Assembly: GCF_039631295.1 (NCBI RefSeq)
Contig: NZ_JBDIVE010000010.1
Location: 1 to 64,000, forward strand
Source of the DNA: Viridibacterium sediminicola
GTDB lineage: Bacteria; Pseudomonadota; Gammaproteobacteria; Burkholderiales; Rhodocyclaceae
Length of the DNA: 64,000 nt
Direction: 5' to 3'
The notes under the pieces: model-generated
Databases searched by the model: none
What the model was told of the DNA's origin: nothing
The model's input: the letters and a program-made list of their open reading frames with translations, nothing else
Part shown: one piece after another, positions 52,199 through 62,176 of the stretch
Position numbering within the stretch: position 1 is the stretch's first letter
How the letters are laid out: every line of letters starts with the position of its first letter
Translations under genes and position numbers: made by a program

Positions 52199-53266
52199 AT
52201 GAACATGCCTTCAGCCCTTCCTGCCGATATCGTCAACAAGCGTCGTCGCGCTGCCCTCGGCGTGCTCGGTGCGCTGCCCCTGCTCGGCTTGGGCGCGCTC
52301 AGCGTGGAGGTGGCACGCAGCGGTGGCGAGCGCCACGACACGGCGCGCATCCGTGTCGATCATCAGCTCGGCTGGCTCAAGGGTGTGCAGTTCGGCGGTG
52401 ACTTTGTAGCTCTGGAGCGCGGCTTCTTTGCCCAGGAAGGCTTGGACGTCAACTACACCGCCGGCGGGCCCGGCACCGATTACCGCACCCTGGTCTCCAG
52501 CGGCCGCAGCATGGTCAGCGAGAGCAATACGGCCGGCATGATTGACGGCTATCTGCGCGGCCAGCCCATCGTCGCCTTCGCCGCGGTGATGCAGCGCGAT
52601 CCGGGCTGCATCATCAGCAGTGCAGCGCGGCCGATCAATTCCCTGCACGACATGATTGGCAAGACCATCGGCGTGCCCGGCAGCATCCGCTCGCAGTTGC
52701 TGACGCTCTTCAAGCGCGCGCAGATCGACGCCGAAGCCGTGCGCCTGGTGCCGGTGGGCAGCGATCCCTCCCTGCTCGCCTCGGGTCAGGTCGATGCGTA
52801 TTACAACTGGTCCACCACCGCCGTGCCGGCCTTGCGCGCCGCGCAGTTTGAACCGCATCTCTTGCACATGGCCGACATTGGCGCGCCCGGCTACGGCCAG
52901 GTGCTGATCGCGCATCACGACACCGTCCGCGATCATCACGAAGTGCTGGTGCGCTACACGCGTGCGCTGATCAAGGGCTGGGCGTGGATGATCCAGCACC
53001 CGCGTGAATGCGCCGAGCTGGTGGTGCGCAAGTACGCACCGCCGGGCACCCACTTGGCCGAGCAGATCGCCCAGGCCGAAATGATGACGCCCTACATCTG
53101 GCGCGACGACGCACGCAGCAAGGGCCTGCTGTGGATTGAGCCGGGCGTGTTCGAGACGGCGGCCCAGCTGTCGCGCGAAGCGGGCAACTTCCCGGCCGAG
53201 CAGGCTTTCGACGTGTCGCGCATCGTTACGCAGAGCGTGGTGCGCGCTGCTCATTCGGCCGCGTAG
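52199..53266 (+). CDS. ABC transporter substrate-binding protein (NMT1/SsuA-like), first gene of long operon
   Basis: 355 aa. N-terminal KRRRAALGVLGALPLLGLGA export signal (positively charged; TAT-like KRRR is possible), then LGWLKGVQFGGDFVALERGFFAQEGLDVNYTAGG. Periplasmic solute binding. Followed by the matching ATPase and permeases. The frame also opens at an ATG at 52136; the later ATG gives a normal signal peptide. Confidence 0.88.
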   Translation: MNMPSALPADIVNKRRRAALGVLGALPLLGLGALSVEVARSGGERHDTARIRVDHQLGWLKGVQFGGDFVALERGFFAQEGLDVNYTAGGPGTDYRTLVSSGRSMVSESNTAGMIDGYLRGQPIVAFAAVMQRDPGCIISSAARPINSLHDMIGKTIGVPGSIRSQLLTLFKRAQIDAEAVRLVPVGSDPSLLASGQVDAYYNWSTTAVPALRAAQFEPHLLHMADIGAPGYGQVLIAHHDTVRDHHEVLVRYTRALIKGWAWMIQHPRECAELVVRKYAPPGTHLAEQIAQAEMMTPYIWRDDARSKGLLWIEPGVFETAAQLSREAGNFPAEQAFDVSRIVTQSVVRAAHSAA

Positions 53267-53389
53267 ACATTCCGGCACATTGCCTGCGCGCAAACGGCAC
53301 CCCGGCGCCAGGCCAAGTTCGGTAGCCTTTGAATCATGAAATCGGACGCCTGACGCACCGCCGGTGCGAGGCATGTCGATCGTGGAATC

Positions 53390-54190
53390 ATGACGGGCTT
53401 GTCGATAGAGCAGGTGTGCAAATCCTTCGCCATCAACGGGCAGCAGGTGCCGGTGCTGGACAAGGTCAGCCTGTCCCTGCAGCCGGGCCAGTTCGGTGCG
53501 CTGATCGGCCCTTCGGGCTGCGGCAAATCGACCCTGTTGCGCATGGTGGCTGACATCCTCCCGCCCAGCGGCGGACGCATCCACATCGATGGCGCGCCGC
53601 CCGAGCAGGCACGCCGCGAACACCAGATCGGTTTCGTGTTCCAGGAGGCCACCTTGCTGCCCTGGCGCAGCGTGCTGGAGAACGTGCAGCTGCCGCTGGA
53701 GATGCTGCGCGGCTCGGGCTTCAAGCCGCCGCGCTCGCCAGCCGAGCTGATCAAGCTGGTTGGCCTCGGCGGCTTCGAGCATGCGCGGCCGGCGCAGCTC
53801 TCGGGCGGCATGCAGCAGCGCTGCGCGATTGCGCGCGCGCTCGTCGCATCGCCGAAGATTCTGCTGCTCGACGAGCCCTTCGGCGCGCTCGACGAGGTGA
53901 TGCGTTACCGCATGAACTTCGAGCTGCTGCGCATTCGTGGCGAAACACAGACCACTGCGCTGATGGTCACCCATTCAATTGAAGAAGCGGTGCTGATGGC
54001 CGACCGCATCTTCGTCTTCGCTGCCAAGCCGGGGCGCATCATTGACGCGATCGATGTCGATATTCCGCGTCCGCGCTGGATGTCGAGCATGGATCATCCG
54101 CGCTTTGCCGAGCTGGTCGAGCGCGTGCGCCACGGCTTGTTCAGCCAGATGCCGGATCTCACGCAGTACGACGAGGTTCTGCATGGCTGA
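53390..54190 (+). CDS. ABC transporter ATPase (nitrate/taurine/NMT1 class)
   Basis: 266 aa. Walker A GPSGCGKST at 40-48, Q-loop VFQEATLLPW, signature LSGGMQQR, Walker B ILLLDEPFGALD, H-loop MVTHS. Energises the two following permeases. Last 8 nt overlap the next gene. Confidence 0.94.
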   Translation: MTGLSIEQVCKSFAINGQQVPVLDKVSLSLQPGQFGALIGPSGCGKSTLLRMVADILPPSGGRIHIDGAPPEQARREHQIGFVFQEATLLPWRSVLENVQLPLEMLRGSGFKPPRSPAELIKLVGLGGFEHARPAQLSGGMQQRCAIARALVASPKILLLDEPFGALDEVMRYRMNFELLRIRGETQTTALMVTHSIEEAVLMADRIFVFAAKPGRIIDAIDVDIPRPRWMSSMDHPRFAELVERVRHGLFSQMPDLTQYDEVLHG

Positions 54191-54962
54191 GGCCATCCCT
54201 CCGCGTTTGCGCGCCGTGTTGCTGCCGCTCGGCCTGGCGGCGGCCCTGTTGCTGGGGCTGGAGTGCCTGGTGGCGAGCGGTCACGCGCCGATGAGCATTG
54301 CGCGGCCGACGGCGGTGGCGCAGCTGATCGGCGAAGAACATGCCATGTTGCTGCAGCAGGTCGTGCCGACCGTGGTCGTCGCAGGCTGGGGCTATGTGTT
54401 GTCGCTGCTCTTTGCGCTGGGCCTGGGCTTTGCAAGCTATGCCTGGCGACGCATGGAACTGAGCGTGCTGACCGCTGGCGCGATCCTCAGCAGCATTCCG
54501 ATCATCGCCATCGCGCCCATCCTCAGCGTGTGGCTGGGCTTGAGCTTGCCGACGCGCGTGCTGATCACCTGCATCATCTGCGTCTTCCCCTTGCTGGTGG
54601 CGATCATCCAGGGCCTCAAGGCGAGCACCCACAGCGAGCGTGAGCTGTTCACCGTGCTCGCCGCATCGCCCTGGCAGCGCTTCCGCCTGTTGGCCCTGCC
54701 CAGCGCCTTGCCCTTCGTGTTTGTCGGCATGAAGGTGTCGGCGCCGCTGGCCGTGCTGGGGGCTCTGGTCGCCGAGTGGAACGGCGCCGAGTCCGGCCTT
54801 GGCGTGGTCATGCTCAACGCCATGTTCGGTCTGCAGATCACGCGCTTGTGGGCCAGCGTATTCATCGCCTGCCTGCTCTCCTCGCTGGCCTATGCCTATG
54901 TCTGCGTGCTGGAAAAACTCAGCGGCGCGCAAGACCGACCCATCATGCATACACCGACATGA
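54183..54962 (+). CDS. ABC transporter permease 1
   Basis: 259 aa, about 6 membrane segments, with an EAA-like loop (ERELFTVLAASPWQRFRLLALPSALPFVFVGMK) that contacts the ATPase. Binding-protein-dependent transport permease of the SsuC/TauC type. Starts inside the ATPase gene and overlaps the next permease by ATGA. Confidence 0.92.
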   Translation: MAEAIPPRLRAVLLPLGLAAALLLGLECLVASGHAPMSIARPTAVAQLIGEEHAMLLQQVVPTVVVAGWGYVLSLLFALGLGFASYAWRRMELSVLTAGAILSSIPIIAIAPILSVWLGLSLPTRVLITCIICVFPLLVAIIQGLKASTHSERELFTVLAASPWQRFRLLALPSALPFVFVGMKVSAPLAVLGALVAEWNGAESGLGVVMLNAMFGLQITRLWASVFIACLLSSLAYAYVCVLEKLSGAQDRPIMHTPT

Positions 54963-55789
54963 GCACGTCCTCGTCTACCGCCGCCGATTTTCCGCCGCCC
55001 AGCGGGCGCAGGACTGCCTTGCGCATGCTCGATGGCGCCTTGCGCGTCAGCGCACAAAGGCTGGGTAACTATCTTGGCTTCATGCTGCTCGCTGCCGTGC
55101 TGTGGCAGCTGGGCATCTGGCTGTTCCACTTGCCGGCCTACCTCTTGCCGGGCTTGCAGCTGATTGCTGGCGCCTTCGTAGAACATCTGGCGGAGATCGC
55201 TGCTTCGACCTGGCTGACGCTCAGCGCAACCTTGCTGGGTCTGCTGATGGCGACCTTCATTGCCGCCTTGCTGGCCCTGCTGTTCATGGCTTCGCCGCTG
55301 CTCAGCGAGGCCTGCATGCCGCTGATCATCTTCGTGCGCACTGTGCCGATGATCGCCATTGCGCCGCTGCTGGTGCTGATCTTCGGTCGCGGCAGCAGCA
55401 ACAGCATCGGCATGGTGGCCCTGCTGTCCTTCTTCCAGATCCTGCTCGCCGCGCGTCAGGGCTTCGAGGCGCCGACGCGCAACATGCTTGAACTGATGCA
55501 CACCTGCGGCGCCAGCTTCTGGCAGACGCTCTTCAAGCTGCGCATTCCCAGCGCGATGACGCACCTCTTCACCGGCCTGCGCATCGCCTCGGCCTCGGCC
55601 ATTCTCTGCGCGATGTTCGCCGAATGGCTGTCGGGTGCGCCGGGCCTGGGCAGTCTGATTCTTGACGCGTATTCGCGCCAGGACTTTGCCTTCATGTGGG
55701 CAGCGGTCGTCGTCGGCACGACGGTGTCCTATCTGTTCTTTACCGCCACGATTGCGCTCGAACGCGCAGTCCACGACTGGAGTTCTTGA
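54959..55789 (+). CDS. ABC transporter permease 2
   Basis: 276 aa, about 6 membrane segments. EAA-like loop TRNMLELMHTCGASFWQTLFKLRIPSAMTHLFTG region (about 178-212). Two different permeases imply a heterodimeric channel. The SDR gene follows after 5 nt. Confidence 0.92.
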   Translation: MSTSSSTAADFPPPSGRRTALRMLDGALRVSAQRLGNYLGFMLLAAVLWQLGIWLFHLPAYLLPGLQLIAGAFVEHLAEIAASTWLTLSATLLGLLMATFIAALLALLFMASPLLSEACMPLIIFVRTVPMIAIAPLLVLIFGRGSSNSIGMVALLSFFQILLAARQGFEAPTRNMLELMHTCGASFWQTLFKLRIPSAMTHLFTGLRIASASAILCAMFAEWLSGAPGLGSLILDAYSRQDFAFMWAAVVVGTTVSYLFFTATIALERAVHDWSS

Positions 55790-55794
55790 ACCCA

Positions 55795-56586
55795 ATGGAA
55801 TCTGCAAGCCAAACACTCGCCCGGCAAAACATTCTCGTCACCGGCTCGACCAAGGGCCTCGGTGCCGATCTGGCCATCATGCTGGCCCGCCACGGCGCCA
55901 ATCTGATCATCGTGGGGCGTGACCAGAGCGCTGGCGAAGCCGTTGCCGCAAGCATTCGCGCCCTCGGTCGCGAGGCCATCGCGATTGCTGCCGATGTCAG
56001 CGACGAGGAGGCGATGGGCGCTGCCACGCGTCAGGCCCTGGCCCACTTCGGCCGCATCGACCGCCTGCTCTGCGTGGCGGGCGTGAGCAGCCCGCGCCGG
56101 CCGATCTGGGAAGCCGACACGGCGGATTTTCACGCCTACTTCAATGTGAATGTGCTCGGCGTGATGCTGGCCATGCGTGCCGTGTTGCCGTCGATGATAG
56201 CGCAGCAGGACGGGCGCATCGTGCTGATCGGCGGCACTTACGGACACAAGGGTGTGGCCAAGTCCTCGCTCTACGCGGCAACCAAGTGGGCGCTGCGCGG
56301 CATGGCCAAATCGGTGGCACTGGAAGTCGGCGCGCACAACATCACGGTCAATGTGATCGCACCGGGCGGCATCGACGGTCAGCGTCTGCGTGACGAGTTC
56401 GCCGCGTCGGCCAAACGCGAAGGCATCCAGCCTGAAGACGTGCTCAAGCGCTTTACCGCGCGCAGTGCGCTCGGCCGCCTGATCGACAGCGAAGACGTCG
56501 GCCATGCGGTGATCCATCTGTTCTCCGAGAGCGGCCGCATGATCACCGGGCAGGACATCATCATCGATGCCGGCACCGTCGTGTAA
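55795..56586 (+). CDS. SDR-family oxidoreductase 3
   Basis: 263 aa. TGSTKGLGADLA Rossmann motif, VAGVSSP, active site LYAATKWALRG (Tyr and Lys four apart), end ITGQDIIIDAG. More distant from SDR 1 and 2 than these are from each other. In the transporter-Rieske operon; likely oxidises an alcohol made or taken up by the pathway. Confidence 0.9.
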   Translation: MESASQTLARQNILVTGSTKGLGADLAIMLARHGANLIIVGRDQSAGEAVAASIRALGREAIAIAADVSDEEAMGAATRQALAHFGRIDRLLCVAGVSSPRRPIWEADTADFHAYFNVNVLGVMLAMRAVLPSMIAQQDGRIVLIGGTYGHKGVAKSSLYAATKWALRGMAKSVALEVGAHNITVNVIAPGGIDGQRLRDEFAASAKREGIQPEDVLKRFTARSALGRLIDSEDVGHAVIHLFSESGRMITGQDIIIDAGTVV

Positions 56587-56615
56587 GCACAATAAAAATT
56601 GATCTGGAGTCCCCA

Positions 56616-57812
56616 ATGATGAGCCCACACAAAAAATACGGCACCGACACCATCGCAGTCCATGGTGGTCGTGACCCCGATGCGTTTCACGGCGTAGTCA
56701 ATACGCCGGTCTATCACGCTTCGACCTTCATCTTCAAATCGGTCGAGCAATTGATCGAGACGCGGCGCGATCGCGCCAGCGGCGCTTTCGAGCAATTCAC
56801 CTACGGTCGCGAAGGTACGCCGACCACGCGCGCACTCGAAGACGTGGTGACCCAGCTTGAAGGCGGCTACCGCGCGGTGGTTGCGTCCTGTGGTCTAGGC
56901 GCCATCGTGGCCTCGCTGACGGCGTTTCTGTCGGCCGGTGATCACCTGCTGATCATCGACAGCCTCTACGGGCCGGTGCGCGATTTCTGCGAATCCTTCC
57001 TCAAGCGCTTCGGTGTCGAGGTCACCTATTTCGACCCGAGTCTGGGCGCCGATGTCGCGCATCTGTTCCAGGCCAATACCAAGGTGGTCTATCTGGAGTC
57101 GCCCTGTTCGCTGACTTTCGAGATGGTCGATGTGCCGGCGATTGCCAAGGCCGCCAAGGCGCGTGGCATCACCACGATCATGGACAACACCTGGGCTTCG
57201 CCGTTCTGCTTCCAGCCGCTCAAGCATGGTGTGGATGTGTCGATCCACGCGGCGACCAAGTACATCTCCGGTCACTCCGACCTGATGCTGGGTATCGCGG
57301 TGTGCACCGAAGAAGCCTTCATCCCGGTCAAGAAAACGGCCTCTGGTTCCGGCTACTGCGGCGGTCCCGACGATGTCTACATGGCCTTGCGCGGCTTGCG
57401 TACCTTGCCGCTGCGCATCAAGCGCCACCAGGAAACGGCGACGCTAATCGCCAAATGGCTACAGACGCGCCCGGAGGTGGCGCGCGTGATGTACCCGGCG
57501 CTGCCGGACGACCCCGGCCATGCCATCTGGAAGCGTGATTTCAACGGCGCTTCGGGGCTCTTCGGCGCCGTGCTCAAGCCTTTCAGCGACCAGCAACTGG
57601 CAGCCATGCTGGACAACATGGATCTGTTCCAGATGGGCTATTCCTGGGGCGGCTACGAGAGCCTGATCGTGCCGACCTGGCCGGCCACGCTGCGCAGCGC
57701 CAAGCCCTGGACCGAGCCGGGCCCGGCCTTGCGCATCCACGCCGGGCTGGAAGATCCGGATGATCTGATCCGCGATCTCGAACGCGGCTTTGCGCGCCTG
57801 GCCGGCGTCTGA
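56616..57812 (+). CDS. Cys/Met-metabolism PLP enzyme (cystathionine beta-lyase-like)
   Basis: 398 aa. TIAVHGGRDPDAFHGVVNTPVYHASTF opening, YGREGTPTTRALE, and PLP Lys215 in HAATKYISGHSDLMLG, typical of the gamma family (MetC, MetB, MetZ). GGAG is 6 nt ahead of the ATG. Catalyses beta- or gamma-elimination at C-S (or C-N/C-O) bonds of amino acids. Its place between SDR and aldehyde dehydrogenase genes in a transport/oxygenase operon suggests a catabolic lyase step instead of methionine biosynthesis; annotated MetC by family resemblance only. Confidence 0.88.
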   Translation: MMSPHKKYGTDTIAVHGGRDPDAFHGVVNTPVYHASTFIFKSVEQLIETRRDRASGAFEQFTYGREGTPTTRALEDVVTQLEGGYRAVVASCGLGAIVASLTAFLSAGDHLLIIDSLYGPVRDFCESFLKRFGVEVTYFDPSLGADVAHLFQANTKVVYLESPCSLTFEMVDVPAIAKAAKARGITTIMDNTWASPFCFQPLKHGVDVSIHAATKYISGHSDLMLGIAVCTEEAFIPVKKTASGSGYCGGPDDVYMALRGLRTLPLRIKRHQETATLIAKWLQTRPEVARVMYPALPDDPGHAIWKRDFNGASGLFGAVLKPFSDQQLAAMLDNMDLFQMGYSWGGYESLIVPTWPATLRSAKPWTEPGPALRIHAGLEDPDDLIRDLERGFARLAGV

Positions 57813-57820
57813 GCGCGATC

Positions 57821-59317
57821 ATGACGATCTCAGCTGAAACCCGCAGCGCCGTGCAGGCTTTTCTGGGCAAGTCGCCCAAGCGCTTGCTGATTGGTGGCGA
57901 ATGGCGCGCCGCCGCTTCGGGCAAGACCTTCGAGACGCGCAATCCGGCGACCGGCGAACTGCTCGCCGAGGTGGCCGAGGGCGCCAGTGCCGACATCGAT
58001 CTGGCCGTGGCCGCTGCGCGTGCCGCCTTCGAGGGGCCGTGGCGGCGCATGAAGCCGGGCGAACGGCAGCGCATCATGCTGCGTCTGGCCGATCTTGTCG
58101 AAGCGCATTTCGACGAGCTGGCCTTGCTCGACACCCTCGACATGGGCGCGCCGATCCGCCACACCCTGGGCAGCAAGCATCACCTGGTGAGCATGCTGCG
58201 CTATTACGCCGGCATTGCCACGGCGATCTACGGCCAGACCGCCGACACCTCGCTGTGTGGCGAGATGTTTGCCGCCACGCTGAAGGAGCCGGTCGGCGTC
58301 GTCGGCGCGATCATTCCGTGGAACGGGCCGATGTGGGCCACCATCTTCAAGACTGCGCCGGCCCTGGCGACCGGCTGCACGGTGGTGCTCAAGCCGGCCG
58401 AAGACGCACCGCTGTCGCCGCTGCGCTTTGCCGAGCTGGCGCTCGAAGCTGGCTTGCCGCCGGGCGTGCTCAACATCGTCACCGGCTTTGGCGGCGATGC
58501 GGGCGCGGCGCTGGCGGCGCACATGGATGTCGACAAGCTCTCCTTCACCGGTTCGAATGTCACCGGCCAGCAGATCGTGCGTGCCTCGGCGGGCAATCTC
58601 AAACGCTTGTCGCTGGAGCTGGGCGGCAAGTCGCCGAACATCCTCTTCAACGATGCCGATTTGTCGCGCGCAGCGCCCGCTGCCGCCATGGCGGTGTTCG
58701 CCAATTCCGGCCAGATCTGCACTGCCGGTACGCGTGTCTATGTCCAGCGCGGCATTCACGACGAGCTGGTGGCGGAAATGGCGCGCATCGGCGCAGCGCT
58801 GAAAATCGGCAATGGCGCTGATCCGGCGACCGATCTCGGCCCCCTGGTGTCGCAACGCCAGCTTGACCGCGTGCTCGGCTACCTCGACAGCGCGCCGGGC
58901 GAAGGTGCGCGCCTGGTCAGCGGCGGCGCGCGGCTCAGCGATGCCGAGCACGCCGCCGGCTTCTTCGTGCCGCCGACGGTGTTTGCCGGCGTTTCGGATC
59001 AGATGCGCATCGCACGCGAAGAGATCTTCGGCCCGGTCGCCTCGGTGATGCCTTTCGACGATGTCGACGAAGTGGTCGCACGCGCCAATGCCACGCCCTA
59101 CGGGCTCGGCGCGGGCGTGTGGACGCGCGACATCGGCCGCGCCCATGCCATGGCCAAGCGCCTGCGCGCCGGCTCGGTGTGGGTCAACTGTTACAACGCG
59201 ATGGACCCGTCCATGCCCTTCGGTGGTTACAAGATGAGCGGTTACGGCCGCGAGTCCGGCACCGCCCAGCTCGACGATTACATGAGCATAAAAGGTTTGT
59301 GGATTCAACACGATTGA
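57821..59317 (+). CDS. NAD(P)-dependent aldehyde dehydrogenase
   Basis: 498 aa. IIPWNGPMW, LELGGKSPNI with Glu266, and NSGQICTAGTR with catalytic Cys300. Oxidises an aldehyde to the acid, consistent with following the SDR in a pathway. Starts 8 nt after the PLP enzyme. Confidence 0.95.
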   Translation: MTISAETRSAVQAFLGKSPKRLLIGGEWRAAASGKTFETRNPATGELLAEVAEGASADIDLAVAAARAAFEGPWRRMKPGERQRIMLRLADLVEAHFDELALLDTLDMGAPIRHTLGSKHHLVSMLRYYAGIATAIYGQTADTSLCGEMFAATLKEPVGVVGAIIPWNGPMWATIFKTAPALATGCTVVLKPAEDAPLSPLRFAELALEAGLPPGVLNIVTGFGGDAGAALAAHMDVDKLSFTGSNVTGQQIVRASAGNLKRLSLELGGKSPNILFNDADLSRAAPAAAMAVFANSGQICTAGTRVYVQRGIHDELVAEMARIGAALKIGNGADPATDLGPLVSQRQLDRVLGYLDSAPGEGARLVSGGARLSDAEHAAGFFVPPTVFAGVSDQMRIAREEIFGPVASVMPFDDVDEVVARANATPYGLGAGVWTRDIGRAHAMAKRLRAGSVWVNCYNAMDPSMPFGGYKMSGYGRESGTAQLDDYMSIKGLWIQHD

Positions 59318-59396
59318 CCACCGGCTTTAATGATTGGCGCTGCACTTCGCGGCAGCGTCGATTCTCACGACACGTTTCAAGAAAGGAGCGTCTGGC

Positions 59397-60737
59397 ATGA
59401 TCAGCGCTGAACAGAACGATCGAATCACCCGCGTTGCTGCGGCCGACCCTTGCGGCAAGCTGTTGCGCCGCTACTGGCAACCGGTAGCGCTCGTCGACGA
59501 ACTGGCTGGCCCGCGCCCGGTCAAGGCGGTACGCCTGATGGGGCAGGATTTTGTCCTGCTGCGTGACGAATCCGGCCAGCTGGGCATGATGGACCGCGAC
59601 TGTCCGCACCGTGGTGCCGACCTCGCTTATGGTCGCCTCGAAAACGGTGGCTTGCGCTGCCCCTTCCACGGCTGGCTGTTCGACGTCAAAGGCAATTGCC
59701 TGGAGACGCCCGCCGAGCCCGAGGGCAGCAAGCTGTGCACGCGCATCAAGCAGCGCAGCTATCCGGTGGTGGAACGCAGTGGTGTGATCTTCGCCTACAT
59801 CGGCAGCGGTGAGCCGCCGGCTTTCCCCGACTTCGACTGCTTCGTCGCACCCGACAGCCATACCTTCGCCTTCAAGGGCTTGTTTGAATGCAACTGGCTG
59901 CAGGCGCTGGAAGTGGGCATCGACCCGGCGCACGCCTCCTACCTGCACCGCTTCTTTCAGGACGAAGATACCTCGGGCAGTTACGGCAAGCAGTTCCGTG
60001 GTGCCTCGGCGGATTCGGACATGCCGATCACTCAGGTGCTGCGCGAATTCGGTCGCCCCGACATCAGCGTCGAATCGACCGACTACGGTTTGCGCCTGAC
60101 CGCACTGCGCCGCCTCAACGAGACGCGCGAGCATGTGCGCGTGACCAATGTGGTGTTCCCGCAGGCCTTCGTGATTCCGATGAGTTCGGAGATGACCATC
60201 TCGCAATGGCATGTGCCGGTCGATGACACGCATTGCTACTGGTACGCCATCTTCACCAGCTTCACCGGGCCGGTGAACAAGCAGCAGATGCGTGAGCAGC
60301 GTCTGGCACTGTACGAATTGCCCGATTACATGCCGCGCCAGAACAAGCGCAACAACTACGGTTTCAATATCGAGGAACAGCGCAGCGAGACCTACACCGG
60401 CATGGGGCAGGACATCAATGTGCATGACCAGTGGGCGGTGGAGTCGCAAGGGCCGATCCAGGATCGCACGCGCGAACATCTGGGCACCACCGACAAGGGC
60501 ATCCTCGCTTATCGCCGCCTGCTCACTGCTGCTATCGACGCCAACCTCGCGGGTGACCAAGTGCCGATGATGCTCAGCCCCGAAGCCGCTGCGGCCATGA
60601 GTGGCCCGGCCTCGATTGATGGCATCGGCGCTGCCGGTGATCCGCAAGCTTACTGGCGTGAAGCGGATGCCAAGCGCCGTCGCGAGTCGAGCTGGGCGGC
60701 GCCGCGCATGGCTGCACTGAGCGGACGAGACGCGTGA
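59397..60737 (+). CDS. Rieske non-heme iron oxygenase (phthalate dioxygenase type alpha subunit)
   Basis: 446 aa. Rieske ligands Cys69-x-His71 and Cys88-x2-His91 (CPHRG, CPFHGW). Mononuclear-iron motif DPAHASYLH with Asp176, His179 and His184. No small beta subunit gene, so an alpha-only oligomer as in phthalate/vanillate-type oxygenases. AGGAG is 8 nt before the ATG. Uses the downstream ferredoxin for electrons; a reductase gene is not visible in the window. Coupled to the GS-like gene by TGATG. Confidence 0.93.
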   Translation: MISAEQNDRITRVAAADPCGKLLRRYWQPVALVDELAGPRPVKAVRLMGQDFVLLRDESGQLGMMDRDCPHRGADLAYGRLENGGLRCPFHGWLFDVKGNCLETPAEPEGSKLCTRIKQRSYPVVERSGVIFAYIGSGEPPAFPDFDCFVAPDSHTFAFKGLFECNWLQALEVGIDPAHASYLHRFFQDEDTSGSYGKQFRGASADSDMPITQVLREFGRPDISVESTDYGLRLTALRRLNETREHVRVTNVVFPQAFVIPMSSEMTISQWHVPVDDTHCYWYAIFTSFTGPVNKQQMREQRLALYELPDYMPRQNKRNNYGFNIEEQRSETYTGMGQDINVHDQWAVESQGPIQDRTREHLGTTDKGILAYRRLLTAAIDANLAGDQVPMMLSPEAAAAMSGPASIDGIGAAGDPQAYWREADAKRRRESSWAAPRMAALSGRDA

Positions 60738-62176
60738 TGGCAAGCTTCGTCGAACGTTTCGATCTGTGGTCGGACGAGCAGAAGTCTGCCGCGCGGACGC
60801 TTGAAGCGCGCCTGCAGGCGCGCGAGGTCGAAGTCGTGCGCTTCGTCTTTCCCGACCAGCACGGCGTGCTGCGCGGCAAGAGTCTGGTCGCCGAGGAAGC
60901 GCTGTCTGTTTTGCGTGATGGCGTAAAAATCACCTCGACCCTGCTCGCCAAGGACACCTCGCACAAGACCGTCTTCCCGGTGTTCACGCGCGGTGGTGGT
61001 TTCGAATTCGAGGGCATGCAGGGCGGTGCGGATTTCAGCATCATCCCTGATCCGCTGACTTTCAAAGTTCTGCCCTGGGCCGAGAAAACCGGCTGGCTGC
61101 TATGCGATCCGTACATGGCCAATGGCCAGCCTTCGCCGCTGGGCACGCGGCAGATTCTGCAGCGCGCGGTGGCCGAGCTGGCAGGTGAGGGCTTGGAGTT
61201 TGTCGCCGGCCTGGAAGTGGAGTTCTACGCCTTCCGCCTCGAAGATGTGCGCCGCGGCCTGCATGACTCCGGCCAGCCGGGCACGCCGCCCGAGGTCTCC
61301 CTGCTTACGCACGGCTACCAGTACCTTACCGAATTGCGCGACGATGCCGCCGCGCCGCTGATGGATCTGCTGCGCGTGCAATTGCAGGCTCTGGGCTTGC
61401 CGCTGCGCTCGCTCGAAGTCGAGTTCGGCCCCAGCCAGTTCGAGCTGACTTTCGGCCCGACCGTCGGCGTATTGCCCGCCGATACCATGGTGTTGCTGCG
61501 CAATGCAATCAAGCAGGTGTGCCAGCGTAACGGGTTCCACGCGAGTTTCATGTGCCGGCCGAAGATCCCGAATGTCATGTCCAGCGGCTGGCATCTGCAT
61601 CAGTCGCTGCGGCGCATCAGCGACGGGCGGAACGCCTTCGTGCCGGACGACGGTGAGGAAGCGCTGAGTCCGACCGGCCAGCACTACCTCGGTGGCTTGC
61701 TCGAACACGCCTGTGGCGCGGCGATGCTGGCCTGCCCGACGATCAACGGCTATCGCCGCTATCGACCGATGTCGCTGGCGCCGGACCGCGCCATCTGGGC
61801 ACGCGACAATCGCGGCGCCATGCTGCGCGTGATCGGCGGCGCTGGGCAAGCGGCCACACGTATCGAGAACCGCGTCGGTGAGCCGGCGGCGAATCCCTAT
61901 CTGTACATGGCCTCGCAGATTTTCTCCGGGCTCGATGGCCTGCGCCGCCAGCTTGATCCCGGCCCTTCGGCCGACGCGCCGTATGAAACACAGGCGCCGG
62001 CCTTGCCGCGCTCGCTGCCCGACGCCTTGCAGGCGCTGCGTGCCGATACCTGGTTGAGCGAGCAGCTCGGCAAGGATTTTGTTAACTACCTGTGCCACAT
62101 CAAGGAGGCCGAACTGGCCCGCTTCAATCTCGAAGTGACCGAGTGGGAACACAGGGAATACTTCGAGATGTTCTGA
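60737..62176 (+). CDS. Glutamine synthetase-like gamma-glutamyl-amide ligase
   Basis: 479 aa. GS beta-grasp domain then catalytic domain: GLEVEFYAF, EVEFGPSQFELTFGP, GWHLHQSL, RRYRPMSLAPDRAIWARDNRGAMLRV, and RIENRVGEPAANPYLYMA. Shorter tail and divergent N-terminus relative to GlnA; no adenylylation-site tyrosine motif was recognised. In aniline and alkylamine degradation, GS-like ligases glutamylate the amine before a Rieske or other oxygenase acts. Overlap with both the oxygenase and ferredoxin genes supports such a joint role. Confidence 0.88.
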   Translation: MASFVERFDLWSDEQKSAARTLEARLQAREVEVVRFVFPDQHGVLRGKSLVAEEALSVLRDGVKITSTLLAKDTSHKTVFPVFTRGGGFEFEGMQGGADFSIIPDPLTFKVLPWAEKTGWLLCDPYMANGQPSPLGTRQILQRAVAELAGEGLEFVAGLEVEFYAFRLEDVRRGLHDSGQPGTPPEVSLLTHGYQYLTELRDDAAAPLMDLLRVQLQALGLPLRSLEVEFGPSQFELTFGPTVGVLPADTMVLLRNAIKQVCQRNGFHASFMCRPKIPNVMSSGWHLHQSLRRISDGRNAFVPDDGEEALSPTGQHYLGGLLEHACGAAMLACPTINGYRRYRPMSLAPDRAIWARDNRGAMLRVIGGAGQAATRIENRVGEPAANPYLYMASQIFSGLDGLRRQLDPGPSADAPYETQAPALPRSLPDALQALRADTWLSEQLGKDFVNYLCHIKEAELARFNLEVTEWEHREYFEMF

